Below are positions 55,398 through 64,000 of a stretch of DNA of 64,000 nt, piece by piece. Within the stretch, counting starts at the first letter, position 1, and every line of letters starts with the position of its first letter. A program made the position numbers and the translations under genes. Source of the DNA: Kiritimatiellaeota bacterium B1221 (GTDB lineage Bacteria; Verrucomicrobiota; Kiritimatiellia; SS1-B-03-39; UBA6053); assembly GCA_029269125.1 (NCBI GenBank), contig JARHXX010000001.1, positions 1 to 64,000 of the forward strand, in the 5' to 3' direction. The notes beneath the pieces are model-generated. The model was not told the origin of the DNA, did no database searches, and saw only the letters and a list, made by a program, of their open reading frames with translations.

Positions 55398-58300
55398 CCC
55401 CGCTTCCGGCGGCGGGCAAAGAAAAAACAGGTGACCATCGCCCCAAAGAATAGAGCCAGACTGGAGAGTTCAGGGACCGCGTAAATCATAACATCGTTCC
55501 CGTCACCTCCGGCATAATCGATCAGTAAATCCACATCATCCACGGTTGTCACCGTGGCTCCCTGCGCAAGCCCATTGAAAGTACCGGTGAGTGTTCCGCC
55601 TACGTTAATCAACATGATTTCCATATAGCCGGGAGCAGAAAGGAAAGTGGGAATCAAGTTAAGGTCCACATCCGTGAGCGTGACATTTCCCCATACATCA
55701 AGCTGGTCATACGCGACCTGCCCATTTTCCAGACGGTTCAACTCCATATTCAGTACACCGCCGGTTGCTTCGTAGTCACCATACACCACCAAAGTTCCCG
55801 GACTGTTCCCCGGGCTGATGGTCCCTCCGGATTGCGACAGGTTCCCGATTAAATTTCCAGACCCCGAAAGGTCTCCGTCGGAAACCGTGTAGGTGGCCAG
55901 GGTGATATCCCGGTCGCCAAAAGCATCTGTACTGGAAGTGCCGGCCACAGTGAAGATCCCGTCAATTTGTGAAGTGCCTCCGGAATGAATGTAATCACCG
56001 TTAATGAAAAAAGAGGAGGATCCTCCGACCTCGAAATGGCCTGCGGTTTGAGTGAAATCCCCTCCCGTTTCCAAAGAAGCACCATTTACAATTTCCAGGG
56101 TTCCGGAATTGGTCAGCGCACCGTCGAGTACAAAACTTCCGCCCTCCACGCGAAAAGTTCCCTGGTTATCCGACAGAGATTTATAGGCCTCAAAGGTGGT
56201 GTTTTCTCCGGCCACTTCAAGCGTTCCCATGTTGGTTTGAATTTCCTGCGTACCCCAATCCACCACGGTTGCGTTTCCTCCGCTGGAGCTGACCCGCCAG
56301 TTTCCGGTGAATCCTCCTTCGCTAAGATCGGTGACAATCACCAAATCCCCAGCTGTGAGGGTTCCTCCTGAGATTTCCACCCGGTTTCCATTGGTATTAA
56401 AAATACTGGTATCCTCAAATACGCTGTCTCCCTCTGTTTGAGTAAATGTGCCATTGACAGCCAGCATGCCACCATCCGAAACCGAAAGAACGCCCCGATT
56501 CCTTAAATCTCCCGCGGTGGTGAAATCGTGATTAGACAGAGAGAAGCTTCCTTCATTTTCGCTAAGCGTACTGAAGTAATCCCACACGATCGTTTCACCG
56601 GCATAGGAGACATTTGCGCGGTTGAGACGCAAAGCCCCATTGTACTCCGTTTGTATATCCCCAAAAATTTCTGACTCGGTCCAAACGACCCGGTTCGGAT
56701 TCATAGTAATTTGGGCGGTGCCTGAATCACTCACCAAATTCCAGGTGCCGCCATCCAGGATATCTAATTCCCCTCCCACCACATTGGCCACGTTCATGGT
56801 AACATCCAGATGCGCATCCGTGACGGTTAGAGTCCCCTGATTGTTTAAAACATCCGGGCGTTGATAAGGGAAGACCAGAGGAACAAATTCACTGAGCGTG
56901 GTGGTTCCATTGTTGACCGATATTTCTCCTGCATTCTCCAAAAAGATCCCGATATTAAGGTTGGAACCGGTGAAATGAAGTTCGCTGTCCGCATCTACTG
57001 ACACATGTGCCTGCAGGGTCCCTGCAATGTCGGCGGTTGAGTTCACCAAATCAATTTGAGTGCGGTGGGCATTGGCACCCAGAACACTATCCGCATCGAT
57101 ACTCAGACTGCTGTCCGTGAGGCTGAGATTCGTATAGTAGATGGCACTGTTATATAAGGAGATAACGGAGTCATTCGCGGCTGTCATTTGTCCATCCATC
57201 CGGTCATCGGAGATCGAGGCGGAGGTCATATTCACATCCAAAAATCCCAGCGTGGCATCATCGAGCAGGAAGGTCCCGTTGTTTTGGTCGAGTGCGGTAC
57301 CTGCGGTCATATTTCCGGTTGTGATATACATCTGCGCCCCATCCGAAAGCTGGGTTTCCCCCTGATGAATATACGAAACGACATCCGCAGTTACAAAGCT
57401 ACCTGAACCCGTGCCCATAAGATTTCCGAGTTGAAGGAGAGACAGGCGATTGCCCCCCGCGCTGGCGTAGCCCAATCCCAGGCTGCTGTCATCCACATCC
57501 AATAAGGTGTTGGCCCCTAACGTTAAAAGATCTCCATTCACCGCGGTAGGACCTGCACCCACAAAGGCCTGACTTCCTCCGCTTACCCGAATCGCCCCCC
57601 CTCCTGAAACCGTTGTATCCGTATTAAAAAGCAGCTCGGGATCGCTTCCGGTTCCCGACGTATCCAAATGAATCTCGCCACCCAGACCCAGGATGCTCTG
57701 CGAAAGCGTCAACGAACTGTCCCGGTCGATCTCTAAACTGGCTGTGCCTGGCATAAAAAGATTGGCCACGGCCTCATGCCCTCTCAGGGTGACTGCGGTC
57801 GTCCCTCCCATAAACACATTATTCGTTTCCCCGGGTTTGCTTGTCGCGACAGGCAGGTTCGACCAGTTTGCGGCCGTGTCCCAATATCCAGTTCCAGCAC
57901 CAGCCCAGCTGACATCGCTCAGAGCCACTTCCAGCGAGAAGCTTCCCCCGGAAAATGAAGAGAGACCTGAAAGGGTAAAGGTATCATCAAATACCTTCAA
58001 GCTCCCCACGCCTGCGATATCCGGATGCGAAAACAATGAAGTGGATTCGTCAAACAACGCGGCACTAAACTCACCGATCCCCAACATGGATGCGGAGAAC
58101 TGCAAAAGCTGAACTGCGAGTTCATCTTCAACGGTGAGAAAGGTCTGATTCCTCACTTCCGCCAAAAGGGAAAACATCACATCCACATCCACCTGAGTCG
58201 CATCCAGCATCGCGATTTCCGGCAAGGCCTCCCACAGACCTTTCCAACGGGTCACCTCCGATTCGACCCCATTCTCCAAAATGGATACAGGGCGGGAAAA

Positions 58301-59377
58301 GGTTAATTCAGCCTCTAGACCGGGAGTAAATTGAAAGTCCTGGGACATGCCGAAAGAAGGTCCGTATTCAATATTCAACAGGTCAACCGCAATGGATGCC
58401 ACATTGACCCCATGAATATCAACATCATACCCCACCCCAAGTCCATAAGGGGCTCCGATAACGAGTTGGGTGGCCATGGCATCAATATCCCCCCGAATAT
58501 CCATGAGCTGAGCAGACCCGCTGGTGGACATAGACCCATCCTCATTTGTTGTGGACGTGGTGGTTTCAATTACGGGGTTGTAGGGGGTGATGCTTCCGTA
58601 ATCAAATACCGGAGATGTGGGGGGGATCCGGACAGCCGTTCCGTCCACAGGCACCGGCGAGACAAAGGTATCCCCAAACACCGCGAGGTGATTGGGGTCT
58701 TCTCCATAAATATTATAGCTGAAGATATTGGGCGCAGTGTAACTGAGATCTAAACTTTCGGTGATGGTATCCACGCCCAAGCCAATGAGACCGTACGATG
58801 CCTCAATACTCGCAGAGGCATTCATCTCCAAATTGGACTCCACATCCAGTCCGGTAAAAGAAGTTTCGAAAACAGGGGAACCCGTAAGCCCATTACTCGT
58901 GGTGAGATTATTGTGTACGCCGATCCGCATTTCCGGCACATAAATATTAGGGTCATAACTAACAGAAGCATTGGCGGTGCCGGCGTCCAAATGAAAATAT
59001 GTCCTCAGACCGGCAGTCATCTCCGCCGAAAAATCCACCTTCAATCCCGTGCGGGTGTCTGCCCGCACTGCCGGTGTGCAACCCACGAATGGAATACAGA
59101 CTCTGGGAATAATCGTGGCATTCTGACTTCCTGTGAAACCTCCAAAACTTGTACTCACTGAGATTTCTTCGAATCCCTGAAAAAATTCATAGGTGATCCC
59201 GTCGGTATTGCTGTTTCCCCATATGCCCGTCTCAGCGGATGAAAACGAGACCGCATCCAAATCCACTAACACTTGTGCGAAAAGAGGGCTTCCTCCCAGC
59301 ATAAGCATAACCCCTATTGAAAAATGCAAAGACCGGATAATGGATATTCTGCAAGAAAAGGAAATTTTAGAATTCAT
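55394..59377 (-). CDS. Giant PEP-CTERM-type surface protein, autotransporter-like repeats
   Basis: About 1327 residues from the chosen start. Signal peptide at about 1-35 (MNSKISFSCRISI to GSPLFAQ). The middle and C-terminal parts (about 520-1200) are full of short repeats with NxGTLxVxxGxL and FTQTxG patterns, as in beta-helical passenger domains. Before the end is a domain with DYEATGGVLNMELN and GDGNDVMIYAV. The last 26 residues form a sorting tail: VPELSSLALFFGAMVTCFFF then ARRRKRG, that is a VPEP-like motif, a hydrophobic helix and basic residues. An in-frame ATG at 59431 would add 18 residues; neither start has a good ribosome site. The motif has Leu at the second Pro position. Confidence 0.8.
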   Translation of the reverse strand: MNSKISFSCRISIIRSLHFSIGVMLMLGGSPLFAQVLVDLDAVSFSSAETGIWGNSNTDGITYEFFQGFEEISVSTSFGGFTGSQNATIIPRVCIPFVGCTPAVRADTRTGLKVDFSAEMTAGLRTYFHLDAGTANASVSYDPNIYVPEMRIGVHNNLTTSNGLTGSPVFETSFTGLDVESNLEMNASASIEASYGLIGLGVDTITESLDLSYTAPNIFSYNIYGEDPNHLAVFGDTFVSPVPVDGTAVRIPPTSPVFDYGSITPYNPVIETTTSTTNEDGSMSTSGSAQLMDIRGDIDAMATQLVIGAPYGLGVGYDVDIHGVNVASIAVDLLNIEYGPSFGMSQDFQFTPGLEAELTFSRPVSILENGVESEVTRWKGLWEALPEIAMLDATQVDVDVMFSLLAEVRNQTFLTVEDELAVQLLQFSASMLGIGEFSAALFDESTSLFSHPDIAGVGSLKVFDDTFTLSGLSSFSGGSFSLEVALSDVSWAGAGTGYWDTAANWSNLPVATSKPGETNNVFMGGTTAVTLRGHEAVANLFMPGTASLEIDRDSSLTLSQSILGLGGEIHLDTSGTGSDPELLFNTDTTVSGGGAIRVSGGSQAFVGAGPTAVNGDLLTLGANTLLDVDDSSLGLGYASAGGNRLSLLQLGNLMGTGSGSFVTADVVSYIHQGETQLSDGAQMYITTGNMTAGTALDQNNGTFLLDDATLGFLDVNMTSASISDDRMDGQMTAANDSVISLYNSAIYYTNLSLTDSSLSIDADSVLGANAHRTQIDLVNSTADIAGTLQAHVSVDADSELHFTGSNLNIGIFLENAGEISVNNGTTTLSEFVPLVFPYQRPDVLNNQGTLTVTDAHLDVTMNVANVVGGELDILDGGTWNLVSDSGTAQITMNPNRVVWTESEIFGDIQTEYNGALRLNRANVSYAGETIVWDYFSTLSENEGSFSLSNHDFTTAGDLRNRGVLSVSDGGMLAVNGTFTQTEGDSVFEDTSIFNTNGNRVEISGGTLTAGDLVIVTDLSEGGFTGNWRVSSSGGNATVVDWGTQEIQTNMGTLEVAGENTTFEAYKSLSDNQGTFRVEGGSFVLDGALTNSGTLEIVNGASLETGGDFTQTAGHFEVGGSSSFFINGDYIHSGGTSQIDGIFTVAGTSSTDAFGDRDITLATYTVSDGDLSGSGNLIGNLSQSGGTISPGNSPGTLVVYGDYEATGGVLNMELNRLENGQVAYDQLDVWGNVTLTDVDLNLIPTFLSAPGYMEIMLINVGGTLTGTFNGLAQGATVTTVDDVDLLIDYAGGDGNDVMIYAVPELSSLALFFGAMVTCFFFARRRKRG

Positions 59378-59673
59378 GATGCTTGGTAAGGCTGTGTTTT
59401 TATCACTCGGATCGAAAATCCCATATTTCACATCAGATCACATAGAGACATCCTTTTTCGACCAACGGCACGGATTTATCGACGAACGACATTTTTACCG
59501 GTCTTTTGATGCTTAAAATGTCCTCCAAAGGGAGGTCATTTACGAAATACAGCTTTCTTGCTATTGGCTTTTCCTTGAAGTAGAGCACTTAGATATACGA
59601 TTATCCTGCATTCAGATCCTTTGTTTTCATTGAGCCGTATTCCTCACGGATCAGAGACCCTTATTTTTACAAC

Positions 59674-60828
59674 ATGACCCTCACCTTTCCTATTTTACAT
59701 ACCCGAACGGGATACAATCCCTGGCAACACCTCGCCTTCTGGCTGGTGACCACAGGTTTGGTAACCGTCAATATTTTGATGTCTCCCGGGGGGGGCGCGC
59801 TGAGTCCGCTGCTGACCGCGCGTATCGCTCTTCACCTGCTCTGTTTTGCGGCTGCGGTGTATTTTAACCTGAAGGTTCTGGTACCGCGCTTACTCGACAA
59901 GCAACGTTTTATCGCTTTCCTGCTGGCATTCATCCTCACCGCAATAGCCACGGCTTTTGTCATGTATCATGGGAATATTTTTCTGAGAGAACAGGTTTTC
60001 GGCGGAGGGGTCCCTCTCGGCCCGCAAGGCCACGGACCGGGTGGTAATGGTTTTGGTCCGCCTGCATTCCGGGGGGGGCTTCCGGGCAAATCCAATGGTT
60101 TCGGCTCCAACGCAAAATTCCGTCCGCCTTTCGCCAAGTTGATGCTGGTCTGGAGCATTCAGGCGATGATCGTGACGGGGCTCGCCTTACTGCTGCACCT
60201 CATCAATGCACTCCTGCGGCTCAAAGAGTCGGAACAACGGATTCTGGAAGCGGAGATCACTGCACTCAAGGCACAACTCAGCCCCCACTTCATCTTTAAT
60301 TCCCTCAACAATATCTATTCCCTCTCGCTGGCAAAATCCGAACTTGCGCCGGACTACACCATAAAACTTTCCAAAATCACCCGTTACATTCTAAGGGAAA
60401 TCAACCATGAACTGATCTCCCTGGATCAGGAATTGGCCTTCATTCGGGACTATATCGCGCTGGAGCGCATCCGCCTGAAAGACCGGGCAAACATCAGCCT
60501 CGAAGTCAAAGGCGACCCGAACGGCCATCAGATTGCCCCCCTCATTCTGCTCCCTTTTATCGAGAACATTTTTAAACATGGTGTAAACCCCGACCCTGAC
60601 CAAGCCGATGTGAGAATCATAGTGGAGATTAAGGATAGCGGTGAAATCAAGCTTTCCTTCACCAATACCCTGCTCGCAGATACAGAGCCCCCTCTGGAAA
60701 ATGCGACGGGTGGAGTCGGTCTCTCCAATGTGCGCCGCCGCCTGAAACTGCTTTATCCCGGAATCTACGACTTAAATATTACCGAAGGTCCCCAGCACTA
60801 CATTACCCATCTAAGGCTTGGCACATGA
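59674..60828 (+). CDS. LytS/YehU-type sensor histidine kinase
   Basis: 384 residues. Four hydrophobic segments at about 17-37, 50-70, 80-105 and 155-180. Between the third and fourth is a Gly/Pro-rich loop (about 107-152). Then the His_kinase domain of the LytS family with His205 in LKAQLSPHFIFNSLNNIYSL, and a HATPase with LPFIENIFKHGVNP and GGVGLSNVRRRLKLLY. It overlaps the response-regulator gene by four bases, so the two form a two-component system. Divergent from the PEP-CTERM gene across about 300 bases. Confidence 0.92.
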   Translation: MTLTFPILHTRTGYNPWQHLAFWLVTTGLVTVNILMSPGGGALSPLLTARIALHLLCFAAAVYFNLKVLVPRLLDKQRFIAFLLAFILTAIATAFVMYHGNIFLREQVFGGGVPLGPQGHGPGGNGFGPPAFRGGLPGKSNGFGSNAKFRPPFAKLMLVWSIQAMIVTGLALLLHLINALLRLKESEQRILEAEITALKAQLSPHFIFNSLNNIYSLSLAKSELAPDYTIKLSKITRYILREINHELISLDQELAFIRDYIALERIRLKDRANISLEVKGDPNGHQIAPLILLPFIENIFKHGVNPDPDQADVRIIVEIKDSGEIKLSFTNTLLADTEPPLENATGGVGLSNVRRRLKLLYPGIYDLNITEGPQHYITHLRLGT

Positions 60829-61556
60829 CAGCCCTTAACTGCCTGATCGTCGACGACGAACCTCTGGCCCACGGCGTCATCGAAAACTATGCGGCCCGCC
60901 TCCCGCATCTGAAAATCGTTGCCAGCTGCCTCAATACGGCCAGTGCCCATGAAGTATTAGACCACCAGGAAATCGATTTGATGTTTCTGGATATCCAACT
61001 GCCTCGCATGACCGGCACGACCTTTCTCGATAAACTTCCGGACCCGCCCTTGGCCATTCTTACCACCGCTCACGAAGACTACGCCATTCAGGGTTACGAT
61101 CTTGATGTGGTGGATTACTTGCTGAAACCCTTTGAGTTTGACCGATTCGAACAGGCCATTGCCAAAGCGGAAGTACGGTTTCAAGCCAGCACACCCAGCC
61201 TGCCCCCGCCTCCTCCAAAGCAAGACGAAAGCCAAACCCTTTTGGTTCGCACCGAAGGGTCGACCTTGCGCGTGCCCATCGCGTACATCTGTTACATCCA
61301 GGCCATGGGCGACTACACCAATCTCAAGCTCCGAAACGGTCGGACCCTCTGTTGTCACAGATCCTTAACTCAATGGGAAAAGATCTTACCCGAGGAAGGA
61401 TTTATGCGCATACACCGCTCCTACATCATCTCTCTGGATTGCGTGGATGAAGTGACCGCAAACCAGAATATCATCATTGATGACAACCGCATCCCGGTTG
61501 GGCGCACTTACCTGCGGAAATTTAAAACTTCATTACAAAAATTCTATCGGGGGTAA
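60825..61556 (+). CDS. LytTR-family response regulator
   Basis: 243 residues: receiver domain (1-120) with DDE at 11-13, Asp56 in LMFLDIQLP, Thr in AILTTAHED, Lys in DYLLKPF; then a Pro-rich linker (about 125-137) and a LytTR DNA-binding domain (about 140-243: LVRTEGSTLRVPIAYICYIQ, MRIHRSYIISLDCVDEV). Forms a pair with the LytS gene. The nearest candidate target is the divergent surface-protein gene, as inference. Confidence 0.94.
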   Translation: MTALNCLIVDDEPLAHGVIENYAARLPHLKIVASCLNTASAHEVLDHQEIDLMFLDIQLPRMTGTTFLDKLPDPPLAILTTAHEDYAIQGYDLDVVDYLLKPFEFDRFEQAIAKAEVRFQASTPSLPPPPPKQDESQTLLVRTEGSTLRVPIAYICYIQAMGDYTNLKLRNGRTLCCHRSLTQWEKILPEEGFMRIHRSYIISLDCVDEVTANQNIIIDDNRIPVGRTYLRKFKTSLQKFYRG

Positions 61557-61802
61557 CCCTCAGCAAAAAAGCTCAAAAACTGAATCCGGAAGTCCAAACA
61601 GTATAGGGTTCCGCCCTCTTTTGCATTTTGCCCCCCTTTTTTCTGAACCGTCCGGGTTATCCGCCTGCCAATGAGGAGAGCCGGATTGCCTCAACAGAAT
61701 CTGTTGTTCATACAATGAACATAAGACCGCAAACAAAGTACAAAGAAACCGCTCCGCTATTTAATCAAAATCCTGTTTCCACAGGCTTCTGCCGACAACC
61801 CC

Positions 61803-63131
61803 TCAGCAGGTTCGAAGCACATAACGGGTCAAACGGTAGGCCAAAACTCCCGAACATATATTTCCCAGGGCCAGCCCCCCCACCAGTCCGTTAAATCCGT
61901 AAAGGCAGCTGCCCGCATAACTGAAGGGAATCACAAAAAAGAAAACACGGCATAAATTGATCATCATCACGGGTTTAGGCTTTCCGGTGGCATTGAGAAG
62001 CTGGCTCATCCACGAACTGATATGAAGACCGGCGTGACCAAGTGCGGCAAATGTAAGATACCCTGCACTCATACGAATAACTTCAGCATCATCGCTGAAA
62101 ATTGCCGAAATCAAGGGCGCGGCCGGAAGCATCACCAAAAAAGTACAACCCGCATATACCAAAGCAAATCGAATACTGATACGTCGCGTTTCCTGTACCC
62201 GGCCATAGGCTTGCGCACCAAAATTTTGCCCCACAAATGGAACGATCGCCATGGCATAAGACATCGCAATCATAAACACAATCATCTCAATCCGTGTACC
62301 CGTCGCCATCGCAGCCACCGCACTTACCCCGCCGACGCCCGCGGCGAGTCGAATATAAAACCCCTGCGCCACCGGAGTTAATGCCTGCGTGAAGGCTGCG
62401 GGAATTCCCAACTGAATAATCGTTTTCCATGACTGAAGTGTATGTCGGAAATTCGCGGGCTTCCAGTCGATCAGATGATGTTTAAAATGCAAAAGCAGCA
62501 ACGACGCGCCCGCGCCGGTCCCCCTCGCAATCACTGTGGCAATGGCCGCACCTTTGATACCAAACGCCGGAATAGGTCCCCATCCGAAGATAAGTATATA
62601 ATCTAAAATCACATTGACCATGGCGCAGACAATCATCACCACCACCGGGCGCACCATATCCCCGGCCGCCCTCAGGCAGCTGTCACTCACCGGTGGTAAA
62701 ATCGCAAACACCGCGCCCATAAACCACACCTGCATGTACCCTTCCACCAGTTCTAAAACATGACCCTTTGCACCCAGAACAGTAAAAACAGGGGTAATCA
62801 AAAAATACCCTCCCGCACTGACCACTAAAGTACCGAGGATGGTCAACACCAGTCCGTCACTGACCGTCCGGCGCGCCAGCGGAAGATTTCCTGCCCCCAA
62901 CGCACGGGAAATAATCGAGGCCGCCCCGGTAGAAAACCCGATCGAAAGCGCCCCCACAATCATCACCACTGAAAAAGTAAACCCCATTGCCGCCAACTCC
63001 TCCGTCCCCAGACGGGACACAAAAAAAGTATCGGTGAGATTAAACACCATCATGGCGAATGTGCCCGCAATGGTGGGCAGGGTCAAACGTAACAGATGTG
63101 CCTTCACATCTCCTGAAAGTAATTTACTCAA
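61803..63131 (-). CDS. MATE-family multidrug/sodium antiporter
   Basis: 442 residues, 12 predicted transmembrane helices, NorM/DinF-like. The N-terminus reads LLRLTLPTIAGTFAMMVFNL, then TDTFFVSRLGTEELAAMGF, typical for the family. Start overlaps the stop of the RND gene by four bases (ATGA), so both efflux proteins come from one transcript. Substrates unknown. Confidence 0.93.
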   Translation of the reverse strand: MSKLLSGDVKAHLLRLTLPTIAGTFAMMVFNLTDTFFVSRLGTEELAAMGFTFSVVMIVGALSIGFSTGAASIISRALGAGNLPLARRTVSDGLVLTILGTLVVSAGGYFLITPVFTVLGAKGHVLELVEGYMQVWFMGAVFAILPPVSDSCLRAAGDMVRPVVVMIVCAMVNVILDYILIFGWGPIPAFGIKGAAIATVIARGTGAGASLLLLHFKHHLIDWKPANFRHTLQSWKTIIQLGIPAAFTQALTPVAQGFYIRLAAGVGGVSAVAAMATGTRIEMIVFMIAMSYAMAIVPFVGQNFGAQAYGRVQETRRISIRFALVYAGCTFLVMLPAAPLISAIFSDDAEVIRMSAGYLTFAALGHAGLHISSWMSQLLNATGKPKPVMMINLCRVFFFVIPFSYAGSCLYGFNGLVGGLALGNICSGVLAYRLTRYVLRTC

Positions 63132-64000
63132 TGGGACCCCCTCTTCCGTAAAGAGGTGACATCGTCAATCACCATGTACAAACAGGGCACCAGTAACAGC
63201 GCAATAAAGGTGGCAAACAAAATCCCGAATCCGAGTGAAATCGCCATGGGAATAAGAAATTTCGCCTGGCGGGAGGTTTCCAAAATCATCGGCATCAATC
63301 CGCCAAAAGTGGTGAGCGTCGTAAGTAAAATCGGCCGAAACCGTTGGATACCCGCGGAGATCACGGCATCGTGGGTACTCGCATGGTGGGCACGTCGCTC
63401 ATTGGCAAAACTGATAAGCACCAATGCATCATTGACCACTACCCCGCTGAGTGCCAGCATCCCAATAACCCCCATCATGGTCATTTCATAGCCTAAGAGC
63501 AAGTGACCGAAAATAGCACCAATGATCCCGAAAGGAATCGAGGCCATCACGATCAGGGGCTGGGAATAACTCTTAAAAGGAATCGCCAACAGCGCATAAA
63601 TCGCGAGCAAAACCAACGGCAGGGTAATCGCCATACTCCCAAAACTGTCACGCTGCTCGGCAGTGTGTCCTTCGTAACTGTAATCCAATCCGGGGTACTG
63701 CTCCAACAAATGCGGAAAGTACTCGGCATCTAATTTCGCCATGACTTCCCCGGCTTTGGACTTTGGACGTACATCCGCGGTCATCGTGAGCGTACGCACG
63801 CCATTACGTCGATTGATAGTGGTATATGAAGTGCCGATTTCGGTGTCCACCACATCCGCGAGCATCACCTCTCCCCCATCAGGAGTGCGCAAAATAAAGT
63901 TTTCAAAATGATACATCCGGGTGCGTTCGGCTTCGGGAAGTCGCACCATTACTTTCACCTCATTGCGACCGCGTTGCTGACGCAGCACTTCAGTCCCTTC
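63128..64000 (-). CDS. RND-type efflux transporter, C-terminal part (truncated by window edge)
   Basis: Only the last 290 residues are seen; the frame is open to the edge (the residues at the edge read GTEVLRQQRGRNEVKVMVRL, matching the porter domain of AcrB/MexF-like proteins). Later segments include LLAIYALLAIPFKSYSQPLI, MGVIGMLALSGVVVNDALVL and the final GGLMPMILETSRQAKFLIPM, all typical RND helices. A full-length gene would have about 1000 residues. Partner membrane-fusion protein and outer-membrane channel would lie upstream. Confidence 0.9.
   Translation of the reverse strand, partial: EGTEVLRQQRGRNEVKVMVRLPEAERTRMYHFENFILRTPDGGEVMLADVVDTEIGTSYTTINRRNGVRTLTMTADVRPKSKAGEVMAKLDAEYFPHLLEQYPGLDYSYEGHTAEQRDSFGSMAITLPLVLLAIYALLAIPFKSYSQPLIVMASIPFGIIGAIFGHLLLGYEMTMMGVIGMLALSGVVVNDALVLISFANERRAHHASTHDAVISAGIQRFRPILLTTLTTFGGLMPMILETSRQAKFLIPMAISLGFGILFATFIALLLVPCLYMVIDDVTSLRKRGSH

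Overview
The window is bacterial chromosome with dense coding, mostly on the minus strand. Many operons are chained by 1-4 base stop/start overlaps. The mix suggests the PVC superphylum (Verrucomicrobiota, Kiritimatiellota or Lentisphaerota): a giant PEP-CTERM-type surface protein, archaeal-type phosphoglycerate mutase, a DUF134 regulator, queuosine genes, prepilin peptidase, and ribosomal genes in the order tRNA-Thr, tuf, tRNA-Trp, secE, nusG, rplKAJL, rpoBC, rpsL, rpsG. This placement is inference; there is no 16S rRNA here. cydAB points to low-oxygen respiration.

Layout. 0.15-2.4 kb: aroE-pilD-aroK operon. 2.4-3.2 kb: decayed mobile-element sequence. 3.2-8.9 kb: rph, tRNA-Arg(CCG), serC and a coupled queE/queD-cutA-glycosyltransferase-membrane protein cluster. 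8.9-11.7 kb: PP2C phosphatase, a RNase D-like exonuclease divergent from a lipoprotein, and zinc-free rpmB-rpmG with a terminator. 11.8-12.7 kb: a broken GH94-type phosphorylase and tRNA-Arg(ACG). 12.7-17.5 kb: L,D-transpeptidase and parC/parE joined by a repeat-derived small ORF. 17.7-22.6 kb: a three-gene phosphorelay cluster. 22.6-27.1 kb: smc and a YceH-like gene. 27.2-30.0 kb: M20 peptidase and a membrane glycosyltransferase. 30.2-32.5 kb: cydAB.

32.6-46.5 kb is the translation/transcription super-operon, with a terminator after rpsG and hairpins in several spacers. 46.6-50.7 kb: a GreA/B-like protein and a 1184-residue hybrid sensor kinase. 50.9-52.1 kb: a DUF134-NifX fusion regulator and a thioesterase, behind a promoter with a palindrome in its spacer. 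52.2-55.4 kb: apgM, glycosyltransferase and EamA transporter, all coupled. 55.4-59.4 kb: the PEP-CTERM protein. 59.7-61.6 kb: a LytS/LytTR pair. 61.8 kb to the end: MATE and RND efflux genes, the RND gene running off the window.

The most unusual items are the DUF134-NifX regulator and its operator-like palindrome, the parE/parC intercistronic repeat ORF, the (WATCGN)n hexamer arrays at three intergenic sites, a proline at the streptomycin-linked lysine of S12, and the giant surface protein beside a LytS kinase with a Gly/Pro-rich loop. I found no CRISPR array, prophage or intact insertion sequence.
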